DNA of 64,000 nucleotides from Devosia nitrariae. Lineage in GTDB: Bacteria > Pseudomonadota > Alphaproteobacteria > Rhizobiales > Devosiaceae. The stretch's first letter is position 1. Every line of letters begins with the position of its first letter. The position numbers and the translations under genes were made by a program. Under the pieces are notes generated by a model. It worked only from the letters and a program-made list of their open reading frames with translations. It had not been told where the DNA came from and ran no database searches. Positions 7,734 to 16,435 of this stretch are shown piece after piece. Location: contig NZ_BSNS01000008.1 of the NCBI RefSeq assembly GCF_030160115.1, positions 1 to 64,000 of the forward strand, given 5' to 3'.

Positions 7734-8876
7734 ATGACCAATCGTCTTCTCGTCATTGGCGCAATCGTCCTTGCCGCCCTCTACGTGCTCTTCTCGTCGA
7801 TCTACATCGTCAACGAGCGTGAGCAGGCCATCGTCATGCGCTTCGGGCAGATCACGGCCGTCAATACGCAGCCGGGCCTCTACTTCAAGGTCCCCACCGA
7901 CATTGTCGACAGTGTGCAGATCGTCGAAGACCGGCTGCTGCGCTATGATCTGGACGACATGACCGTGCAGGTTTCCGGCGGTGCGTTCTACGAAGTGGAC
8001 GCATTCCTCTCGTACCGGATCGCCGACCCCAGGCTCTTTCGTGAACGTGCTCTCGGCCAGCTCTCGGTTGTCGAGGATCGTATCGCCACCCGGTTCGACG
8101 CGGCGCTGCGCCAGGTCTATGGCCTGCGCGAGTTCAACGCCGCACTGTCCGAGCAGCGTCCGCAGATGATGCGCGAGGCGCGCGATCTCATCTATCCGGA
8201 CATGGTCGAGCTCGGCGTGGAGATCGTCGATGTGCGCATCCTGCGCACGGACCTTGCCCGCGAGGTCGAGGAGCGCACGTTCGAACGCATGCGGGCCGAG
8301 CGACTGGCGGAGGCGGCGCTGCTGCGTGCCCGCGGCCAGGAGCAGGCACAGAGCCTGCGGGCTATTGCCGACCGCCAGGCGGTCGAGATCGTTGCCGCTG
8401 CCACCCGGGACGCGGAGATCATCCGCGGTGACGGCGATGCCGAGCGCATCCGTCTCTATGCGGCGGCGTATGGACAAGACCCGGAGTTCTTCGAGTTCTA
8501 CCGGTCGATGGAGGCCTACCGCACCGCCCTCGCCGGTACAGGTACGACCATGGTGCTTACGCCAGAGTCAGAATTCTTCCGCTATTTCGGCTCCAACGGC
8601 GAATTGCCCGCGGCAAGCACGAGCTTTCCGACGCCGATCGACCCCTCGAGCCAGGTTCCTGCTGCGACCGACGAGCCGGCGCTCGACGGGCTCGGGATCG
8701 AGGAGACTACGCCGCCTTCGGTAACGCTCGATGACGGCACGCCGCTCGAGCCCACTCAGGGGACGCAGATACCGGCACCGGTCGAGGACGGCTCCGCGCC
8801 GGCGGAAGAGACGCCGGCTCCGGCCGAAGAGGCGCCCGCACCAGTTGAGGAAACGCCCGCACCGGCCGGCCAGTGA
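7734..8876 (+). CDS. hflC: FtsH protease modulator HflC, with long Pro/Glu tail
   Basis: Partner of HflK in the membrane-bound HflKC complex. A single N-terminal membrane helix (residues 5-24, then VNEREQAIVMRFGQI) precedes the SPFH domain and a coiled coil ending in ERIRLYAAAYGQDPEFFEFYRSMEAYR. The protein is 380 residues, roughly 50-90 longer than usual HflC. The excess is a disordered tail from about residue 290, ending in repeats of APAEE/APVEE. The conserved body is complete, so the tail is an addition rather than a misread frame. Its stop overlaps the GTG of the DUF2065 gene. Confidence 0.94.
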   Translation: MTNRLLVIGAIVLAALYVLFSSIYIVNEREQAIVMRFGQITAVNTQPGLYFKVPTDIVDSVQIVEDRLLRYDLDDMTVQVSGGAFYEVDAFLSYRIADPRLFRERALGQLSVVEDRIATRFDAALRQVYGLREFNAALSEQRPQMMREARDLIYPDMVELGVEIVDVRILRTDLAREVEERTFERMRAERLAEAALLRARGQEQAQSLRAIADRQAVEIVAAATRDAEIIRGDGDAERIRLYAAAYGQDPEFFEFYRSMEAYRTALAGTGTTMVLTPESEFFRYFGSNGELPAASTSFPTPIDPSSQVPAATDEPALDGLGIEETTPPSVTLDDGTPLEPTQGTQIPAPVEDGSAPAEETPAPAEEAPAPVEETPAPAGQ

Positions 8877-9058
8877 GCGATCTGCTGGCCGCCCTGGCGC
8901 TGGCCCTGGTTATCGAGGGCCTTCTCTACGCGGCCTTTCCGAACGAGATGAAACGAATGCTGGCAGCGCTGATGGCGCTGCCAGCGTCCAACTTGCGGAT
9001 AGGTGCGCTGATCTGTGCCGGGCTCGGGCTGGCCCTCCTATGGGTAGTCCGCGCCTAG
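8873..9058 (+). CDS. DUF2065 small membrane protein
   Basis: A 61-residue protein with two membrane helices (LLAALALALVIEGLLYAAF and IGALICAGLGLALLWVV). The central FPNEMKRMLAALMALPASNLR matches the DUF2065 family, which habitually follows hflC. Translation starts at a GTG that overlaps the hflC stop, so the two are coupled. In many proteobacteria a Do-like serine protease follows next. Here that gene is absent and the convergent GNAT gene comes instead. Confidence 0.88.
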   Translation: MSDLLAALALALVIEGLLYAAFPNEMKRMLAALMALPASNLRIGALICAGLGLALLWVVRA

Positions 9059-9109
9059 AGCCCCCTGCCATGCTTTCTCGACGAGAACAGCGAGGGCGGC
9101 CGCTCCCGG

Positions 9110-9646
9110 TCAGGAGCGGGGATTGATGACCCGGTAGAGGACGTGCGGGCGCACCGGGTGCCCGATGGGGAGCTTGGGATGGTCGAAATCCGCCCCGGCG
9201 TCGCGGACCATGCCGATCTTTTCCATTACCCGTTGGCTCGGCAGATTGGTCCGGGTCGTGAATGCCACCACTTCCGGCAGGTTCAGCACCGTGAACGCGT
9301 GGTCGAGGCAGGCCCTGGCCGCTTCGGGGGCGTAACCCTTACCCCAATAAGCCTCGCCCAGCACCCAGCCGATCTCGGTCTTCGGGTTGGTTGGTATTTC
9401 AAAGTCGATGCTCGCAAGGCCAACAAGCCCAAGCAGGGAGCCATCGGTCTTGAGTTCGGCGGCCAAACGCGTGACGCCGGTTTCAAGATCGGCCACCATC
9501 CTGTCGAACCAGGCGTCCGCTTCTTCTCTTGACCTTGGATGCGTATAGAACCGCATGACATGCGGGTTACCGACGATCGCGGCGAACGGATCGCGATCCT
9601 TTTCCTCCCATGGCCTCAGGATCAGGCGCTCGGTCTCCAACTTCAT
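9110..9646 (-). CDS. GNAT acetyltransferase, RimJ/RimL type
   Basis: A 178-residue GNAT protein with the RimJ/RimL/Acetyltransf_3 pattern: LETERLILRPWEEKDRDPFA at the start, IGWVLGEAYWGKGYAPEAA for acetyl-CoA binding, and TRTNLPSQRVMEKIGMVRD near the end. Members acetylate protein N-termini, antibiotics or small molecules, and the substrate here is unknown. The start overlaps the serB stop by four bases, so it is read from the serB transcript. Confidence 0.86.
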   Translation of the reverse strand: MKLETERLILRPWEEKDRDPFAAIVGNPHVMRFYTHPRSREEADAWFDRMVADLETGVTRLAAELKTDGSLLGLVGLASIDFEIPTNPKTEIGWVLGEAYWGKGYAPEAARACLDHAFTVLNLPEVVAFTTRTNLPSQRVMEKIGMVRDAGADFDHPKLPIGHPVRPHVLYRVINPRS

Positions 9647-10521
9647 CGCACGAACTCCTCCTCGTGGTAGCCCTGCAGGTAGAGCAGGGCGGTGAGGTCG
9701 CCATGGTCGATGCGGATCTGCGCCTCGGCCGCGACGGCGGGCTTGGCGTGGAGGGCGACACCGAAGCCAGCGGCCTTGATCATGTCGAGGTCGTTGGCGC
9801 CGTCGCCGACGGCCAAGGTCTCTGTCATCGCCAGTCCCTTCTCTCTGGCGAGCGTCTGGAGCCGCTGGAGCTTGATGGACTTGTCGACGATAGGTTGGGC
9901 GACGGTACCTGTCAGCTGCTCTCCATCGAACTCGAGCACGTTGGCGACAGCTTCATCGAAGCCGATGCGCCGGGCGAAGTGGTCGGCAAAGAAAGTGAAG
10001 CCGCCCGAGATCAGCGCCGCATAGGCGCCGTATTGCTTCATCGTATGGACGAGCGCGCGTCCGCCCGGCGCCAGCGTGATGCGCTCGCGGCGGACTTCCT
10101 CCATCGCCTTGCGCTCGAGTCCTCTAAGGAGCGCCACGCGTGTGTCGAGGGCAGCAGCGAAATCCAGCTCGCCGCGCATGGCCCGATCGGTGATCTCGGC
10201 GACCTGGGGCTTGAGGCCGAGCGCGTCGGCCAACTCGTCGATGCACTCCTCATTGATCATGGTGGAGTCCATGTCGGCAATGAGCAGCTTTTTGCGGCGG
10301 CCGTCGGCAGGCACCAGGGCAACGTCCACAGCCTTTCCGGCAACGAGCGCGCGGGCCGCTTCGAGGCTCGCGGTTGACTTAGGATCGACGATCTCGCAGG
10401 CAATGCCGTGGTCGAGCCAGTTGAGCTCGCCGCCGACCTCCTTGTGGACCGTGGCCGCCAGTTTGGCGTCGAGTTCCGGATCGGCGGGATTGGCGATGAG
10501 GCAGAGGACCTGCATGGACAT
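9643..10521 (-). CDS. serB: Phosphoserine phosphatase
   Basis: HAD-superfamily enzyme for the last step of serine synthesis, removing phosphate from phosphoserine. The nucleophile is in IADMDSTMINEECIDELAD (Asp83 and Asp85). Later motifs are ALISGGFTFFADHFA and VGDGANDLDMIKAAG. The N-terminal 70 residues are the degenerate ACT-like region usual in SerB. Two close starts exist, ATG 10521 and ATG 10515; I use the first. It is divergent from miaA with only about 19 bases between the starts, so their promoters must overlap the neighbouring coding regions. Confidence 0.94.
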   Translation of the reverse strand: MSMQVLCLIANPADPELDAKLAATVHKEVGGELNWLDHGIACEIVDPKSTASLEAARALVAGKAVDVALVPADGRRKKLLIADMDSTMINEECIDELADALGLKPQVAEITDRAMRGELDFAAALDTRVALLRGLERKAMEEVRRERITLAPGGRALVHTMKQYGAYAALISGGFTFFADHFARRIGFDEAVANVLEFDGEQLTGTVAQPIVDKSIKLQRLQTLAREKGLAMTETLAVGDGANDLDMIKAAGFGVALHAKPAVAAEAQIRIDHGDLTALLYLQGYHEEEFVR

Positions 10522-10540
10522 TTTCCGGGGAGCGGATCGA

Positions 10541-11422
10541 GTGAGCAAGGCGGACGCCCGGCGAGCGGTTCTGATAGCGGGTCCGACCGCCAGCGGCAAG
10601 TCGGCGCTGGCGCTTAACCTGGCGCAGCGTTCAGGCGGGGTGATCGTCAACACTGACGCCATGCAGGTTTACGACACGCTCAGGATCGTCACGGCTCGTC
10701 CCAGTCCGGAGGACGAGCAAAGCGCACGCCACGAGCTCTACGGCTTCGTGCCCTGCGCGCAACGGTTCTCGACCGGACGTTGGCTTGAAGCGGTCCGCGG
10801 TGTCATGGCAGAGGTGGACCCGGCAACGCCGCTGATTTTCGTTGGCGGCACAGGACTTTACTTCGATGCTTTGACAAAGGGATTCGCCGACGTGCCGGAG
10901 ATTCCGGCGGAGGTCGCGCTTCAAGTTCAACAAGAGATTCAAGGGCTCGACGAGGCCGACCGCATGAGCCTGCTGTCGCGCGAGGACCCCGAGACCGCGG
11001 CTCGCCTCAAGGTTGCCGATCCGCAGCGGGTCGAACGGGCCCTGGCGGTCAAGCGGGCGACTGGCCGGACTCTCTCCAGCTTCCAGAGCACGCCGCAGCT
11101 GGGGCCGCTCGCCGGCCACGACGTCGAACGCATGGTGCTCGATCCGGGCCGCGACCTGCTGCGCGAGCGCATCGCGCGGCGGTTCGAGGCGATGTTCGCA
11201 AGCGGAGCGGTCGAGGAGGTCGAGGCGCTCCTGGTACAGAACCTCGATCCCTCCCTGCCGGCAATGAAGGCCATCGGCGTGCGCGAGATCGGCGACTGGC
11301 TCGCCGGCAGGCTGGCGCGCGAGCAGGCGATCGAACGGGCGATCATCGCCACCCATCAATATGCCAAGCGGCAGCGAACCTGGTTCCGCAACCGCATGGG
11401 CGACTGGCCGCGCCGCTCCTAA
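10541..11422 (+). CDS. miaA: tRNA dimethylallyltransferase
   Basis: MiaA adds a dimethylallyl group to A37 of tRNAs that read UNN codons. The P-loop is GPTASGKS at residues 14-21. The substrate motifs are NTDAMQVYDTL and FVGGTGLYFDALTKG, and the C-terminus has IATHQYAKRQRTWFRNR. I chose the GTG at 10541, preceded by GGGGAGCGG, because upstream in-frame codons run antisense through serB and show no homology. The protein is 293 residues, close to the family norm. The stop overlaps the convergent MATE gene by four bases. Confidence 0.94.
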   Translation: MSKADARRAVLIAGPTASGKSALALNLAQRSGGVIVNTDAMQVYDTLRIVTARPSPEDEQSARHELYGFVPCAQRFSTGRWLEAVRGVMAEVDPATPLIFVGGTGLYFDALTKGFADVPEIPAEVALQVQQEIQGLDEADRMSLLSREDPETAARLKVADPQRVERALAVKRATGRTLSSFQSTPQLGPLAGHDVERMVLDPGRDLLRERIARRFEAMFASGAVEEVEALLVQNLDPSLPAMKAIGVREIGDWLAGRLAREQAIERAIIATHQYAKRQRTWFRNRMGDWPRRS

Positions 11423-12837
11423 GCGTTCGGAGTGCCGACCAATCCCAGGCGTTCGCGCATGGCGAAGCGGCTAACGAGGATGACGGCGACGCACGCCAGC
11501 CCTACGGCGAGCCCGGTCCAGATGCCGACGCCGCGCCAGCCGGCGACGAAACCCAGCACATAGGCCACGGGCATGCCGACGGCCCAATAACCGAAAATGG
11601 CGACGACCATGGGGACAGCCGTATCGCTGAGGCCGCGAAGCGCGTGAGCAGCGGTCACCTGCGCCCCGTCAACGAGTTGGAAGATGCCGGCGACGACGAG
11701 ATAGGTCCCGGCGAGATAGAGGGCGTTGGCGTTCCCGGGGTCGTCTCGATCGAGGAAAAGTCCGACGATCGATGGTCCGGCGGTGATAAACAGCAGCGCG
11801 GTGAAGGCCATGAAACCGGTGCCGAGAACGAATGCGACCCAGCCCGCCTTGCCGATGGCATCGGGATCCTGGCGACCATAGGCGATTCCGACCCGCACGG
11901 TCGCCGCCATGCCGAGCCCGAGCGGCACCATGAATGCGGTCGAAGCGCATTGCAGCGCCACCGCGTGAGCTGCCACCTCATCGGTGCCGAGCCAGCCCAT
12001 CAGGAAGGCGGCTCCGGTAAAGAGCGCCACCTCGGCCAGAATGGTGAGGCCAATGGGCGTGCCGATGCGGAAGAGTTCGCGGAACCGGATCCAATCCGGC
12101 TTCCAGAAGCGGATGAGGATATAGAAGCGCCGGAATCTCCTGGTGCGGAGTACATAGGCGAGCAGCAGACCGAACATCACGCAATTGGTGGCAACCGTTG
12201 CGATAGCCGCGCCGCGCAGCTCCAGCCGCGGGAAACCGAAATTGCCGAACATCAGCAGGTAGTTGACGATGGCGTTCACAACGACGCCGGCGACCGTCAC
12301 CAACAAAATGATACGGGTTGCGTCGAACGCCGACAGCAGCGAGCGCAGCACGATGATCAAGAGCTGCGGGATGACGGACCACACGGCGATCTGGATATAT
12401 TGCTCGACGAGCACTGTCGTACCGGGATTCTGACCCAACAGATCGAAGATCGAGCCCACCTGCAGGAGGAAGGGGATCAACAGCGCCGAAAGCACGAAGG
12501 CTACCCAGAAACCCTGGCGCACGACCCGGCGCACGGCCTTGATCTGGCGCGCGCCGCGGGCTTGGGCGACGAGGGGCGCGACGGCGCCGACAATGCCGAT
12601 GCCCAAAAGAAGGAACGGCATCAGAAAGGCGCTGGCAAGCGCGCCAGCGGCAAGGTAGCGCGGACCGAGCCATCCCATCATGATGACATCGGTCGTGAAC
12701 AAGGCATTCTGCGCCAGCTGCGCGATAACGAGCGGCCAGGCAAGCGTGAAGGTCGCGCGCAGCTCCTGCCCCCAAGTCAGGGGGGCAAGGGCCGGCCGGC
12801 CGGCAGCGGAACCTGCCAGCGTGGTATCGGTGCTCAT
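11419..12837 (-). CDS. MATE family multidrug efflux transporter
   Basis: A 472-residue membrane protein with about twelve hydrophobic segments and MATE-fold landmarks (WPLVIAQLAQNALFTTDVIMMGWLG at the start, repeated in the second half as LTILAEVALFTGAAFLMGWLG; PLGLGMAATVRVG; LRGLSDTAVPM). NorM-like MATE proteins export cationic drugs using Na+ or H+ gradients. The substrate cannot be read from sequence. It stands alone, convergent with miaA and divergent from the DUF423 gene. Confidence 0.9.
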   Translation of the reverse strand: MSTDTTLAGSAAGRPALAPLTWGQELRATFTLAWPLVIAQLAQNALFTTDVIMMGWLGPRYLAAGALASAFLMPFLLLGIGIVGAVAPLVAQARGARQIKAVRRVVRQGFWVAFVLSALLIPFLLQVGSIFDLLGQNPGTTVLVEQYIQIAVWSVIPQLLIIVLRSLLSAFDATRIILLVTVAGVVVNAIVNYLLMFGNFGFPRLELRGAAIATVATNCVMFGLLLAYVLRTRRFRRFYILIRFWKPDWIRFRELFRIGTPIGLTILAEVALFTGAAFLMGWLGTDEVAAHAVALQCASTAFMVPLGLGMAATVRVGIAYGRQDPDAIGKAGWVAFVLGTGFMAFTALLFITAGPSIVGLFLDRDDPGNANALYLAGTYLVVAGIFQLVDGAQVTAAHALRGLSDTAVPMVVAIFGYWAVGMPVAYVLGFVAGWRGVGIWTGLAVGLACVAVILVSRFAMRERLGLVGTPNA

Positions 12838-12926
12838 CTCTACTTCCTACTCGCGGACTTGACCTCTAACCGATTGCGCGCAAGGTGCAAGTCGGCAGCT
12901 GTCAGAACGTGGCAGGAGAAAGCGGT

Positions 12927-13298
12927 ATGACGAGGTCCCTTATGCTCGCTGCGGCGGGATTTCTCGGCGCGGCCGGCATTTTGGCTGCCGCCGGTTCTGC
13001 GCATGCCGGCGCGTCGCAGATGCTCATTTCAGCAGCGCTCGTATGCCTCGCCCATGCACCGGCTCTGCTTGCCCTCGCACTCGGTAACTGGCGCAGTTGG
13101 CTGCTGACGCTCGCGGCCGGGCTGCTGGCGGTCGGAACGCTGGTTTTTGCCGCCGATATGGGGGTCAGGGAATTCGCCGGTGGCCGTATTCTGCCGCAGG
13201 CGGCACCGATCGGCGGGACGTTGATGATCGGCGGCTGGCTTTGCGTAATAGCGGGCGGGATTGCAAGTCTTTGGCAGTCTCGCACCGGGCTGCCTTAG
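12927..13298 (+). CDS. DUF423 family membrane protein
   Basis: A 123-residue protein with four hydrophobic segments and the DUF423 signature: an early glycine-rich helix with alanines, a LVFAADMGVREFAGGRILPQAAPIGG loop, and a final GGWLCVIAGGIASLW helix. The family function is unknown. The start at 12927 follows CAGGAGAAAG. The next upstream ATG at 12885 lacks a binding site. Confidence 0.8.
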   Translation: MTRSLMLAAAGFLGAAGILAAAGSAHAGASQMLISAALVCLAHAPALLALALGNWRSWLLTLAAGLLAVGTLVFAADMGVREFAGGRILPQAAPIGGTLMIGGWLCVIAGGIASLWQSRTGLP

Positions 13299-13370
13299 TT
13301 TGTCCTTTATTTGCAGGAACCAATCGCCGCGGGGTACGTTATCAATTCCGTAGTTTTTCTGGAGGGTTCC

Positions 13371-13643
13371 ATGCATAAATTTATCATCACCGCTGCTGCT
13401 TTGCTGTCGCTTGCCGCTTGCACCAGTACACAAACCGGCGCAGCGGTTGGTGCAGGCGCCGGCGCCATTGTCGGAGCTGCAACCACCAATTCGCTTCTAG
13501 GCACGGCGGTTGGTGCCGGTGTCGGCGGTGTCGTGGGTGCGGCGGCGGGCAATGTGCTCGGCCGGGTCGAGAATGATCCAAACCGTTGCGTCTACCAGCG
13601 CGCCGACGGCACCCGCTATATCGACGTCTGCCCGCGTGGCTGA
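13371..13643 (+). CDS. Glycine-zipper lipoprotein
   Basis: A 90-residue secreted protein. Residues 1-17 form a lipoprotein signal ending in the lipobox LSLAAC, so the mature protein is probably acylated and membrane-anchored. The mature part is a glycine-zipper stretch (GAAVGAGAGAIVGAA and GTAVGAGVGGVVGAA) followed by a short RCVYQRADGTRYIDVCP tail with two cysteines. It resembles YMGG/Rick-17kDa-like small lipoproteins. The start follows GGAGGG at 13361-13366. A terminator lies about 50 bases downstream. Confidence 0.8.
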   Translation: MHKFIITAAALLSLAACTSTQTGAAVGAGAGAIVGAATTNSLLGTAVGAGVGGVVGAAAGNVLGRVENDPNRCVYQRADGTRYIDVCPRG

Positions 13644-13690
13644 TTTCGGGTCGTCCGGCGCCAGCAGTGCGCCGGGCCTCCAGTCAACGG

Positions 13691-13716
13691 AAAAGGTCCC
13701 GCGCGGGACCTTTTTT
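13691..13716 (+). terminator. Rho-independent terminator
   Basis: GGTCCCGC/GCGGGACC (13695-13710) is a perfect self-complementary stem flanked by AAAA and TTTTTT. It closes the glycine-zipper lipoprotein transcript. Confidence 0.85.
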
Positions 13717-13769
13717 GTTGGTACCATTCGAATACCAGCTGAGTCGGAAAAGGAGACATTGGCCGGCCC

Positions 13770-14270
13770 ATGGGAACGGCAATCAAGGATTTCCTGAAGA
13801 GCCTCAACCCGTTGCGGGCGCACGCTCCGCGCGAGACGCAGTCGGGCGTATTGCCCTATAGGATCGTCGGTAGCCGGCTCACTTACCTTCTCATCACCTC
13901 ACGCCGCTCCGCGCGCTGGATGTTCCCCAAAGGCGGCCTTGTTACCGGCGCGACCGCCTGGGACAGCGCGGCGCAGGAGGCTCTGGAGGAGGCCGGAGTC
14001 GAAGGTACGGTCGAGACCTCGCCAATTGGCAGCTATCATGGCGCCAAGAATGACGAGAATCAGACGCCGGTGATCGTCGATATCTACCCCCTCAAGGTTA
14101 GTGTCGAGCACGACGAATGGCGCGAGAAGCGTCAGCGTCAGCGGCGGTGGGTGACTATCGAGGAGGCCCGCAACCTCCTCGATGACCGCGAAAAAATCGC
14201 TATCGCCGTCGCGCTCGATGCGCGCCTGCGCCATCAGTTGAAGGCTGCAAGGCAGGCTCAGACGCGCTGA
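13770..14270 (+). CDS. NUDIX hydrolase
   Basis: A 166-residue NUDIX protein of the diphosphoinositol-polyphosphate-phosphohydrolase-like type (VLPYRI, WMFPKGGLVTG). The Nudix box is GLVTGATAWDSAAQEALEEAGV. The REUxEExG part reads QEALEEAG, with Gln for the usual Arg, and the early Glu of the box is Thr; the EE pair that binds Mg2+ is kept. This degenerate but plausible box occurs in alphaproteobacterial members. The substrate is unknown. It is preceded by a terminator, so it likely has its own promoter. Confidence 0.85.
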   Translation: MGTAIKDFLKSLNPLRAHAPRETQSGVLPYRIVGSRLTYLLITSRRSARWMFPKGGLVTGATAWDSAAQEALEEAGVEGTVETSPIGSYHGAKNDENQTPVIVDIYPLKVSVEHDEWREKRQRQRRWVTIEEARNLLDDREKIAIAVALDARLRHQLKAARQAQTR

Positions 14271-14405
14271 TGGCCGCAGGTAGGTGCCGGCGCTCTACGA
14301 CTATTGATGTCTTGCAAATTAGCCGACGCTGATTAATTGAAGGCTCGAGGCGCCGGGGGTTGCCGCACCCGCTTTGGGCGGGAGGCGCAGAGCAAGGACA
14401 AGTCG

Positions 14406-15224
14406 ATGTCGGCCAGAACCGAAACCGCCCGCCTGACCACACGCGACCTTCAGCACCTCAAGCGTCAGGGCGAGAAGATCGCCATGCTGACTGCCTATGA
14501 CCACGTCATGGCCGGCCTCCTGGATGACGCGGGTATCGAAATGATTCTGGTGGGTGACAGCCTCGGCAATGTCGTCCTGGGGCATGAGACGACGCTGCCG
14601 GTGACCCTTGAAGACATGATCCGCCATGCCGGCGCGGTCTATCGTGGGACACACAGGGCGCTTGTCACCGTCGATATGCCGTTCGGCACGGCCGGCGACC
14701 CGGAGACGGCGCTGCGCAATGCGGTCCAGATTCTCCAGAAGACGGGCTGCCAGGCGGTCAAGATCGAAGGTGGGGCGGCGATGGCGCCGACCGTTGCGCG
14801 GCTTGTCGGGCAGGGCATTCCCGTCATGGGCCATATCGGACTGACGCCGCAGGCGGTGCATCAACTCGGCGGCTATTATCGCCACGGAAAGAGCGGGCCG
14901 GCCGCGCAAACGCTGATCGATGCGGCCCTTGCGTTGCAGGACGCAGGCGCCTTCGCCGTCGTCCTCGAAATGCTGGTCCCCGACCTTGCCGGCGACATCA
15001 CCCGGCTCCTCGACATCCCGACCATCGGCATCGGCTCGGGTTCCGACTGCTCGGGCCAGGTGCTGGTCGTCAACGATCTCATTGGTCTCAATAGCGGGCG
15101 TGTTCCCAGCTTCGTGCACCCGAAGGCGGACGTGGCCGCAGTCATCCGGCAAGCGGTCGGCGAATACATTACAGAGGTCAAGGCCACCCAGCCGGCCAAG
15201 GCCAAGGGGCGGGCGATCGCCTGA
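14406..15224 (+). CDS. panB: 3-methyl-2-oxobutanoate hydroxymethyltransferase
   Basis: First committed step of pantothenate synthesis: adds a hydroxymethyl group from methylene-tetrahydrofolate to 2-oxoisovalerate. The 272-residue protein shows KIAMLTAYDHVMAGLLDDAG, MILVGDSLGNVVLGHETT (Mg2+ ligands Asp in the GDS segment), VDMPFG and VMGHIGLTPQ. The start at 14406 removes a 23-residue non-homologous extension. It heads a three-gene operon; its TGA overlaps the ATG of coaBC. Confidence 0.95.
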   Translation: MSARTETARLTTRDLQHLKRQGEKIAMLTAYDHVMAGLLDDAGIEMILVGDSLGNVVLGHETTLPVTLEDMIRHAGAVYRGTHRALVTVDMPFGTAGDPETALRNAVQILQKTGCQAVKIEGGAAMAPTVARLVGQGIPVMGHIGLTPQAVHQLGGYYRHGKSGPAAQTLIDAALALQDAGAFAVVLEMLVPDLAGDITRLLDIPTIGIGSGSDCSGQVLVVNDLIGLNSGRVPSFVHPKADVAAVIRQAVGEYITEVKATQPAKAKGRAIA

Positions 15225-16435
15225 TGGGCCACAACATCCTCATCGGCGTCACCGGCAGCATCTCGGCTTACAAGATCGCCGACGTCGTCTCTGAACTCGG
15301 CAAGCAGGGCCACGAGGTGCAGGTGATCCTGACGCAGAGCGCTGCGCAGTTCGTTTCGCCCCTGGTGCTCGAGACTCTCAGCGGCCAGCCGGTGAAGTCG
15401 GCCCTGTTTGGTCCCGAGATATCGGGTACCGAGCATATCGACCTGGCGCGTTGGGCGGACCTGTTCGTCGTTGCCCCGGCAAGCGCCAATACCCTCGCCA
15501 AGCTAGCGCTCGGTCTTGCAGACGATCTGCTGACCACCGTCGCGCTTGCCACCGAGGCGCCGATGCTGATTGCACCGGCCATGAACACCGTGATGTGGGA
15601 AAAGCCTATTACGCAGCAGCACGTCAGGACGCTCGAAACGCGGGGCGCCGCGTTCATTGCACCGGCTGCGGGGACGCTGGCTTGCGGAGAAGTGGGGGTG
15701 GGCAAGCTCGCCGCCGTCGAGACCATCGTCACGGCGATCAACGCGGCGCTTGCCGCGCCCATAGGGGATCTGACGGGCGTCAAGGTCCTGATCACCGCCG
15801 GGCCGACGACGACCCCGATCGATGCGGTCCGCTACATCACCAACCACTCGACCGGCCGCATGGGCGCGGCCATGGCCGAGGAGGCGCTGCGGCGCGGTGC
15901 CGAGGTGCGATATGTTCTGGGCGTCGACAAGGGGGTTGTACGGCCTGTCCCCCCGGACCGGACACAGGCCAGAATGACGCTTGTCGAGGTGCGCACGGCC
16001 GAGCAAATGGCCGAGGCGGCACTGAAATTCCTGCCGGAGGTGGATGGCGTCATCGCGACGGCGGCCGTCATGGACTACCGGGTGGCGAGCCCGGCATCTG
16101 GAAAGGTGAAGCGCGCGTCAGAACCCGTCACACTCGACATGCTGCCGTCCATCGACGTGCTGGGCACCCTCAAGGCAGCCGCCAACGGGCAATGGTTCCT
16201 TGGATTTGCCGCCGAGACGGACGATGTGGAGGCCAACGGACGCGGTAAGCTGGACAAGAAGGGGCTGGACTTCCTCTTCGCCAACCCGGTCGCTCGCGCG
16301 GGTGAGGCGAGCGATACAGGCTTTTCCGTGCCGACCAATGGCGGTGTGCTGTTGAGGCGCGAAGGCACGCCGCTGGCGTTGCCGGTGATGAGCAAGGCCG
16401 AACTCGCGCGCCGGCTCTGGACCGCTATCGCATGA
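15224..16435 (+). CDS. coaBC: Bifunctional phosphopantothenoylcysteine decarboxylase/synthase
   Basis: Catalyses two steps of coenzyme A synthesis. The N-terminal FMN-dependent CoaC domain (about 1-182) has GVTGSISAYKIAD, His71 in EHIDLA, PAMNTVMW and the active Cys154 in TLACGEVGVGKLA. The C-terminal CoaB ligase domain (about 184-403) has ITAGPTTTPIDAVRYITNHS and the AAVMDY segment. At 403 residues it is a normal length. It lies between panB and panC with overlaps on both sides, so pantothenate and coenzyme A synthesis are coupled in one message. Confidence 0.96.
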   Translation: MGHNILIGVTGSISAYKIADVVSELGKQGHEVQVILTQSAAQFVSPLVLETLSGQPVKSALFGPEISGTEHIDLARWADLFVVAPASANTLAKLALGLADDLLTTVALATEAPMLIAPAMNTVMWEKPITQQHVRTLETRGAAFIAPAAGTLACGEVGVGKLAAVETIVTAINAALAAPIGDLTGVKVLITAGPTTTPIDAVRYITNHSTGRMGAAMAEEALRRGAEVRYVLGVDKGVVRPVPPDRTQARMTLVEVRTAEQMAEAALKFLPEVDGVIATAAVMDYRVASPASGKVKRASEPVTLDMLPSIDVLGTLKAAANGQWFLGFAAETDDVEANGRGKLDKKGLDFLFANPVARAGEASDTGFSVPTNGGVLLRREGTPLALPVMSKAELARRLWTAIA

